64,000 bases of DNA from Wurfbainia villosa (taxonomy: Eukaryota; Streptophyta; Magnoliopsida; Zingiberales; Zingiberaceae): the NCBI GenBank assembly GCA_025175895.1, contig CM046008.1:28289255-28353254 (forward strand), written 5' to 3'. The notes beneath the pieces were generated by a model that saw only the letters and a program-made list of their open reading frames with translations, did no database searches and was not told the DNA's origin. A program made the position numbers and the translations under genes. Below, piece by piece: positions 57,038 through 64,000 of this stretch. How positions within the stretch are numbered: the stretch's first letter is position 1; every line of letters starts with the position of its first letter.

Positions 57038-58671
57038 ATTGGTGCAATCGGCCTAGGTCACGATTGACCAGACTCGAGTTTGACTCGAGCGATATTTTGA
57101 TGTTTGACATGGAAGTTTGACATCGATGTTTGACATTGATGTCTGATAATGTTTTGGGGAGATTGTTGGTACAATCGACCCGGGTCATGTTTGACCAAAC
57201 TCGAGTTTGACTCGAGGGGATTTTGATGGTTGACTGGAGTTGACCATGTCAAGGGAAAGTCCAAGTCTTGAGTACTTGGCATGTAAAGTCCAAGCATGGG
57301 TCATGGCAAGGAAAAGTCCAAGCATGGGTCTTGGCATGGAAAGTCCAACATGGGTTGACAAGGAAAAGTCCAAGCATAGGTCTTGGCATGGAAAGTCCAA
57401 CATGGGTTGGCAAGGGAAAGTCCAAGCATGGGTCTTGGCATGGAAAGTCCAACATGGGCTAGCAAGGGAAAGTCCAAGCTTGAGTATTTACATTTGAGAA
57501 GTCCAAGGGGTTTGATATTGGCGGCGTAAAATCCAAGCGGGAGTCTTGACAGCATAAGTCCAATGGTTGGCGACGTAAAATCCAAGTGGAGTCTTGGCAG
57601 CATAAGTCCAATATGCCTTGGCGGTGTAGACACCGTTAGCATGACATAACCGATGGAAGCACCTGAAGGCTAGCGCAATGGATGAACAAGTCATGGATGA
57701 CTTGGAGGGATCCAAGAGGCGTGAGGCTGACGGAGGTGGCTAGAAGGCTTAGGTCTAGGCTAAGGGTGGTCTAGCAAGTATGGGGGCACCATACTTGGGT
57801 TAAAACCTCATGTTTGAGGTGTGTCAGTCAACTGGTGTCATATGTCAGTCGACTGGTGTGAGTCAACTTGGGTTTGACTACCGGGAGTGCCCTAGCAGTC
57901 GACTGCCAGAGGTGGGCAGTCGACTGATCTTGTGATCAGTTGATTGTTGCTCGGTATTTCGAGCATAGAATGGAGTCTGACTCGACTGCTGGGGTTAGTA
58001 GTCGAGTGAAGGCTCGATCAGTCAACTGATGGACATGATCAGTCGACTGATGTACTATCCCTTGGATTTTTTCAGCGTGGATCACATCGTTGTCTCACAG
58101 CAACAGTGTCATCAGTCGACTGATGGTCCCGAGCAGTCGACTGATCGACAATTTCCAACCCAGGCAGCAACTTTAAAAGGAGCTCGTGGAGGAGGAAATC
58201 AACATGGTTCTTTGAGGAGTTTTTGGGGAGAATTGCTGGTGTAATTCAGGGTCTCCAAGTGTCACTCAACCAACTAAACAAGCAAGCTTCCAAAAGATCG
58301 ATTGTAAAGTTTTCTTTGCATTTCTTTTGTTGTATTTTATATTGTATTTTCTTGTTGTATTTAGTTTATTGTTGTAAACTATTGTACGAGGTTTCTCTGC
58401 CTTCGGATTGTTCCGAGAAGGTGTGTTTATTAGTGGTGTGTGATTGGCATCGCTAGGGCTCGTTTGAGCTCGATCCATGGAGTAGGAACCTTGAGGTTCC
58501 GAACCACATTACATCTTTGTCTTATGGTTATGTATTCGTATTTGTCTTTATATTGTACTTTTATATTCCGCTGTGTACTAACGATTGTGTAGAGACAAAC
58601 ACGAACAATTTTCATCAACGTACTAGCATGACACTATTCACCCCCCTCTAGCGGTCAACATTTCCTCTACA
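57038..58671 (+). repeat. 5' LTR of A5 with duplicated start
   Basis: Starts TATTGGTGCAATCGG at 57038. After 126 bp a purine-rich GGGGAGAT and a second start TGTTGGTACAATCG (57164) follow. Minisatellite 57245-57625, palindrome block 57825-58145, end CCTCTACA at 58671. Confidence 0.85.
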
Positions 58672-58673
58672 AT

Positions 58674-58685
58674 TGGTATCAGAGC
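58674..58685 (+). other. Primer-binding site of A5
   Basis: TGGTATCAGAGC two bases after the LTR end. Confidence 0.92.
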
Positions 58686-58737
58686 CCGAGGCTCTTCTAC
58701 GAACTAACCGCCGTGAGCAAAAGATGCTAGAGGGAAG

Positions 58738-58886
58738 ATGGAATTCCAAGACAAGCTTGGATGAGACATCAACATTCCACCACCATACGACCGAGAAGAT
58801 TTTTCGGCATGGAGAGCAAGAATGGAGACATTCTTGATGATGGACATAGAGGATTGGTTCATCCTCATAGAAGGCTTTGAACCTTC
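58738..58886 (+). pseudogene. gag: Start of copia gag (A5), nonsense codon and insertion
   Basis: The ATG at 58738 gives MEFQDKLG, a TGA where A1 and A3 have Trp, then DINIPPPYDREDFSAWRARM and ETFLMMDIEDWFILIEGFEP. This aligns with the first 50 residues of the other family-A gags. Copia C3 interrupts it at 58887. Confidence 0.85.
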
Positions 58887-60310
58887 TGTTGGATCGAAAG
58901 TGTCGCTAGAGGGGGGGGTGAATAGCGATACGGTGTCGTTAAAAACTTTTGCAATAAGTAAAAAGCAAGTAGAGAATGCACAGCGGAAATATAAAGTAGA
59001 CAAGATATTTTTACGTGGTTCACAATCTTTCGATTGCTAATCCACGGCCCTAGTGATCCTTGATCACGTACGGAGGGCAATTCACTAAAACCACTCCTCC
59101 TCGTTGGAGGTAGGAGCAACGATTACAAAAAGAAATCAAGGCAAAGGGACACTCCCCCTTTCCTTGTTACGATTAAAGCACAAAGACAATTTAAAGAAGT
59201 AGAACTTAAATAAATATACCGACAACTCTTATAAGTGGAAGATGTAGCTTTCGTTGTCGGCGGCACTTCGTCGTAGCAAATGTGAGTAGTAGTAGCGGCG
59301 TTACGACGGCGTGTTGAGAGCTCTTGATGTCTTGTTATTTGCTTGGCTTGAACATGTCTATTTATGGATATTGATCTATGAATTTAGACATAGGTAGTGT
59401 CCAAGGTGAGGTTCTTATCCCAACTCAAGGATGAGGTGTTTCATCCAACCACCTTGTGCCACCTCCAACCTCCTTGGGCGCCAACTCAAGGATGAGGTGT
59501 TTCATCCAACCACCTTGTGCCACCTCCAACCTCCTTGTGCGCCAACTCAAGGATGAGGTGTTTCATCCAACCACCTTGTGCCACCTCCAACCTCCTTGGG
59601 CGCCAACTTGAGGATGAGGTGTTTCATCCAACCACCTTGTGCCACCTCCAACCTCCTTGGGCGCCAACTTGAGGATGAGGTGTTTCATCCAACCACCTTG
59701 TGCCACCTCCAACCTCCTTGGGCGCCAACTTGTTGGAGCCATTCAACTTGTGCCACATCATGGGAGCCAACCATCTTGTGCCAACTCACCTTATTTTGGC
59801 GCCCACCACAAGGAAGCTTGGTGATGGTTTGATGTCCACCTTGATGCCACATCACCCTTTGTACCAAAACACGAGTCAAGTCCAAATTCACCCCTTGAAA
59901 TTCGAGCTCTTCTCGAGGTCGGAACTTGACTAGCAAATGACTGTATAGTCAAAGGGTTTTGACCGCATGATAAGTTAGCTTAAAATATAAAGTACGATGG
60001 TTCTAACCATCTGATCTCGACCTAGACCTTCCATTGGAGGTATTGGGTCGGATCTACGCTTAACGACCTTGCTTCGCTTTCACACGAGCTTACCTTGTAG
60101 CCTCGCCTCGGTCCTTCACCCGAGTACCTCGGCCCTCCAAGTCCTCTGGCGTTCGACCACCTCGGTTCCCACCGGTGTCGCAGACCTTCCGCCAACTTTA
60201 GCATTTACGCACACTTAATTGAGCTCGTAAGATAACAAATATACCCTTAACTATTGAGCCTTTTGCCATAATCAAAATACGGTTCGACTTTGGTGCCCAT
60301 CGCACCAACA
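58887..60310 (-). repeat. 3' LTR of C3
   Basis: TGTTGGATCGAAAGTGTCGC to TCGCACCAACA, 1424 bp, longer than C1's LTR because of a 61-bp minisatellite (59421-59725). Confidence 0.88.
59421..59725. repeat. Five-copy 61-bp minisatellite in C3 LTR
   Basis: Units start at 59421, 59482, 59543, 59604 and 59665 with only a few differences; a shortened sixth follows. The motif CACCTTGTGCCACC recurs. Confidence 0.93.
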
Positions 60311-60322
60311 ATCTCCCCTTTT
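60311..60322 (-). other. Polypurine tract of C3
   Basis: Plus strand ATCTCCCCTTTT after the LTR. Confidence 0.8.
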
Positions 60323-61097
60323 GATTCATGGCAAACCGACACAAAAGTTAAGGAAAAATTAAGCATAACAAAGAAGCTAGCATAAAGATTAAGCATGAGT
60401 GAGCTAGCATAAAGATTAAGCATGAGTGAGCTAGCATAAAGATTAAGCATGAGTGAGCTAGCATAAAGATTAAGCATGAGTGAGAAATATTATTGTTTCA
60501 AGTTCTCCCCTTTGAGGTAAACTCCCTTGACCAAGGTGAGTTCTTGAAAAATAATTTTTACTCCCCCTTAATAGTTGCTTAAGTAAACGGAATTACTTGA
60601 TATAAAAGGTAATAATTTTGTTTACTTTCTTCCTTACTTTTGTGACTTTCTCCCCCTTTTGCCTTAACTCAAAAAGTTTGTAAATATATTTTAAGGTTTG
60701 TAAGTCCAAGCAAGTTCCCAATATAAATATATATATATATATATATATATTTTTTTTAAAATAATAATAAGCTTGAAAATATGTTCATCTAAAATGTAAA
60801 ACTCCGGTTGTACATGATTGATATAGAATTATCAAAAAGTCTTTAAGGAGTTGATTAATTTTAAATAATAATACTCCATGGTTAATGTCGATGCACTGAA
60901 ACTACTTAAGGAACCAGGAGTAAGGTCCTAACATCACACGCCCGTCAACGAGGCTAAGTACACAAACACATTAGTCCTATGTGTTGTGAGATGTGTTGGC
61001 TCCTTAAATCTATAGGTATATGATTTCTAAGGTAAGACTTAGGCTAATTTCATAAAAAGAAGCAAAAGTAGAGTACATATATAGAAAAATTTAAATC
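60323..61097 (-). other. Non-coding 3' internal region of C3
   Basis: No coding signal. Holds the 27-bp repeat below and an AT dinucleotide run at about 60726-60750. Confidence 0.75.
60376..60483. repeat. Four-copy 27-bp tandem repeat
   Basis: GCTAGCATAAAGATTAAGCA followed by TGAGTGA, repeated at 60376, 60403, 60430 and 60457 without visible change. Confidence 0.93.
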
Positions 61098-64000
61098 CTA
61101 CTCTATTACGCACATACCTAACTTTCGCCTTAATAAACTAAATTGCCGTAGTGGTTTGGTGAAGATGTCAGCTAGGTTTGATTTGGACTCAACATACTCT
61201 AGTTGTATAGTTCCATTAGTTACATGTTCCCTAATGAAGTGGTGTTTAACTTCTATATGTTTTGTCCTAGAATGACATATTGGATTTTTAGTTAAGTTAA
61301 TTGAACTAATGTTATCTATGTAGGTTTTAATGTTGTTAAAGATTAAGCTAAAGTCTTGGAGAGTGTGCTTCATCCACAGGAGCTGAGAGACACACTCACC
61401 CATCGCAACGATTCGCCGGTGGTAGATAAGGCAACGCAATGTCGCTTCCTATCGCACTAACTTACTAGACTCGAGCCGAGGATTTGACAACAACCACTGT
61501 GCTCTTTCTATCGAGTTTACTACCGCATAGTCGAGTCGGAGTAGCCGATTAGATTAAACTCGTAGATCTAGGGTACCAAATACCTACGCTTAGCGTGCCC
61601 TTTAGATATCTAAGGATACGCTTGACTAGGGTTAGGTGAGACTCCTTGCATGTTTGTAACCTTCGCACATACTTACCGCGAATAAAATGCTCGGGTCGGC
61701 GCGGTTAAGTATAGGAGACTTCCTATTGCGCTCCTATAGTATTTTAGGTCAACGGGTTTTCCTTCTACATCTTCGCTTATATTAACATTAGTTGCCATAG
61801 GTGTATTGATTATTTTAGCATCTTGCATTCCAAATCGATTTATTAAGTCCTTAGTATATTTTTGTTGATGTAAATATATTCCATCTTTAGTTTGTTTAAT
61901 TTGTAAACCTAAGAAGAAACTTAACTCTCCCACTAAATTCATTTCAAATTCACTTTCCATAAGTGAGATGAATTCGCTTAGGTGATCGAGTTGGTAGTTC
62001 CAAAAATTATATCATCTACATAGATTTGGGCTATAAAGATTTCTTTCCTACGGTTTTACGAATAAGGTTGGGTCGACTAAACCTTGGTTGAATCCTTTGG
62101 ACTTAAGATAGATCGAAGCCTTCGCATCAAGCTCTTGGGGCTTGTTTGAGTCCATATAGGGCTTTCTTAAGTCTAAGGACATGGTCAGTTTATCTAGATT
62201 TTGAATCCGGAGGTTGGTGACGTAAACTTCTTCCTTAATGTATCCATTCAAAAATGCTGACTTGACATCCATTTGAAACAATTTAAAACCTCGATGTGCA
62301 GATATGCTAACAACATTCGGATGGACTCTAGTCTTGCTACGGGGCGTAGGTCTCATCGTAATCTAAACCTTCGACTTGACTAAACCCTTTGCGACTAACC
62401 TAGCTTTATTTCTAACTACTTCACCTTTATCATCAAGTTTATTTCAAATACCCACCTTGTTCCAATAATTGATTTTTCTTTAGGTGGTGGTACTAATTCC
62501 TGACTTCATTTCTAGTGAATTGAGCTAGCTCTTCTTGCATAGCAATAATCCAAATGGGATCAAGAAGTGCTTGTTCAATAGTTTTGGGTTCGATTTTGGA
62601 AATTAACGAGATTTGACTAATGTTTCGTATGAAGCTCTAGTTCAACCCCTAAATTTGGATCACCTATAACTTGATTGATAGGATGACTTGGGTTAGGGTC
62701 ATCTATCACTTGGTCGATAGGATGACTTGGGTTAGGACGAGATTCAAGTTCAAGATCGAGTCGGGTTTGCTATAAGTTGATTTGCTAGTTGGTTTTGTTA
62801 AGGATTGAACGGTTCGTGTCCTTCGTCGAAAACTATATTAATGGTTTCTTCGACTCTAAGAGTGTCGTGATTGTATACCCTATAAGCTCTCGGTGGTTGA
62901 GTATCCTAGAAAGGTTCCAGAGAGGTTTTGGATTTGAATTTCCTAGGTAATCCTTAGTGTTTAAGATATGTACCTTGCATCCAAATACCCTAAAGTACTT
63001 GATGTTCGGTATTTTATCGTGATAAATCTCGCATTTACGAGGTCTTTGGTGCCTCTTTACCATAAGGATCCTATTTTGACATAGCAAGTCGTACTAACTA
63101 CCTCTGCCCAAAATCTATCGGGTAGGTTATACTGCTTAACATTGTCCTAGCGCTTCTTGTAGGGTTCTATTTTTCCGCTCGACTAACCCATTTTGTTGTG
63201 GGGTTCTAGGACATGAAAACTCATGGTGGTATCCGTTTAGGTTACGTAAATCACGTAAACCTGTGGTTTTCGAATTCACCACCATGATCGCTTCTAAGTC
63301 TTTTAATCTTAAGGTTCTTTTGATTTTCGATTAACCTACAAAGATTGATTAGTTGGTCTAGGTATCATTTTTATGTTTGATAAACCTAACCCAAGTAAAT
63401 CTAGAATAGTCACAATTATGACTAAGCAAAATTGACTACCATTGAGTGACTTAGCTCCATGTGAATCAAATAGATCCATGTGTAGGAGCTCAAGAACACT
63501 TTGGTTCGTTCTTGATTAGTTAATTGATGTTGTGTCCTAGATTGTTTACCTTGTTGACAAGCATTACATATTTTATTATCCAAGTTGTTTAGTTTAGGCA
63601 AACCTATAACCAAGCCACTCGACTCATCTTGTGGACGAGTCTTAAAAGTAGTGTCCGAGTCTTGGTGCCATAACCAAGATTCCTCTTCGTGTCATAAGAC
63701 ACTTGGTTGAGGAGTTGGGTAAATTTATTGTGTAGATGTTGCTACTCCTAGTTCCTTTAAGTATTATTTTAGATGTTGCATTTATTTTGATTACGCATTC
63801 ATTTTCTAGAAATATGACCTTATAATTGTTATCACACAATTGGCTTACACTAAGTAAATTATATTGAAAGTTTTCTACTAATAAGACATTTTGAATTGTA
63901 AAGTTAGAGTTGAGCTCAATATCACCTGATCCGATGATTTTGAGCTTGCTATTTCCAAGGCCACCGATCCTTGTCGTTTGAATCGTAACCGAAAATTTGA
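61098..64000 (-). pseudogene. pol: Copia pol (C3): protease end, integrase, reverse transcriptase, RNase H
   Basis: On the minus strand from 64000: the segment after the protease site (GNSKLKIIGSGDIELN, NVLLVENFQYNLLSVSQLCD); the GAG-pre-integrase region; CNACQQGKQSRTQ of the zinc finger (63510-63570); integrase core RSDHGGEFEN-like text near 63270-63295, then CPRTPQQNGLVERKNRTLQE (63160-63230); FRVFGCKVHILNTKD (62950-63000); RT with GFKLFQMDVKSAFLNGYI (62230-62290), catalytic YVDD (62011-62022), ELSFFLGLQIKQTKDGIYL (61870-61935) and IGSLLYLTAP; RNase H with YIDNISSINLTKNP, SRTKHIEVKHHFIREHV and LADIFTKPL, ending at the stop at 61098. Several frameshifts and stops separate the blocks. These enzymes copy and integrate the element in its particle and nucleus; this copy is no longer functional. 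Order PR-IN-RT-RH proves copia. Confidence 0.92.

Larger units (their letters stand above)
57038..64000 (+). mobile_element. Copia A5 (family A), 5' part, interrupted by copia C3
   Basis: 5' LTR (57038-58671), primer-binding site (58674-58685), gag start (58738), then copia C3 inserted at 58887. The remainder lies beyond the window. The left flank CTAAC (57033-57037) is the candidate TSD. It inserted into the A4 LTR. Confidence 0.82.
58887..64000 (-). mobile_element. Copia (SIRE-like) element C3 with pol, runs off right edge
   Basis: Left LTR 58887-60310, polypurine tract, non-coding stretch, then pol on the minus strand to the window end. The primer-binding site and 5' LTR are outside. CCTTC (58882-58886) is the candidate TSD. 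LTR start and U5 resemble family C. It is the only element here with a recognisable protease-to-RNase H order, although its frames are now broken. Confidence 0.88.

Noticed and set aside
60247..60477. An open frame repeating MLNLYASSL
   Set aside because: It is the translation of the 27-bp tandem repeat, in the non-coding tail of C3.
59421..60483. Regular repeats that could suggest a CRISPR array
   Set aside because: The units are directly adjacent with no unique spacers and lie in a plant retrotransposon, so they are minisatellites.

Overview
This window reads as a stretch of a repeat-rich flowering-plant genome. It holds plant-type Ty1/copia and Ty3/gypsy LTR retrotransposons primed by initiator tRNA-Met, a short-LTR TRIM element and CACTA DNA transposons. 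I cannot name the species from the sequence. I see no intact host gene, tRNA, rRNA or CRISPR array. Almost all of it is transposable elements nested in one another, and the nesting can be read base by base because target-site duplications (TSDs) and unoccupied sister copies are present.

Layout. 1-2829: end of a CACTA transposon with a broken TNP2-type transposase on the minus strand. 2830-3914: AT-rich spacer. 3915-7556: copia A1 (plus), gag only, 3' LTR cut off. 7557-9087: inverted fragment of a gypsy LTR. 9088-9207: remnant of a TRIM 5' LTR. 9208-25592: gypsy G1, which has an internal region and only one LTR; that LTR contains copia B1 (14580-20044, TSD AATTA) and a non-autonomous CACTA (21545-24777, TSD TGT). 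25593-26033: the rest of the TRIM. 26034-26211: short spacer. 26212-45101: complete gypsy G2 (TSD TAAGC). Its 5' LTR carries two solo LTRs (27768-29202, TSD GAATT; 29508-31314, TSD ATTTT), and its internal region carries copia C1 (33107-38297, TSD TTGGT). 45113-51683: copia A3 (minus, TSD TTCAC). 51689-53245: AT-rich spacer, perhaps an old gypsy LTR. 53246-57037: 3' part of copia A4, with a solo family-C LTR (55742-56828, TSD CCAAC). 57038-end: copia A5 (plus), interrupted at 58887 by copia C3 (minus), whose decayed but recognisable pol runs off the right edge.

How the parts relate. Copia A, B and C elements with visible internal regions carry gag but mostly no pol (TR-GAG-like). C3, which carries protease, integrase, reverse transcriptase and RNase H, represents the kind of element that could have mobilised them in trans. 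G1 and G2 are decayed copies of one Tekay/Del-like gypsy family. Both carry, inside reverse transcriptase, a segment that reads as pentatricopeptide-repeat (PPR) coding sequence, so it was captured before the family spread.

Most notable: (1) G1 is joined to a TRIM at both ends exactly at the tRNA primer-binding site, the structure expected if a one-LTR gypsy circle recombined into a TRIM; (2) the PPR capture, bounded by an imperfect 24-bp direct repeat; (3) dense arrays of the palindrome CAGTCGACTG in several unrelated LTR families, with some copies selectively scrambled; (4) a six-unit hairpin-forming tandem array in G2.
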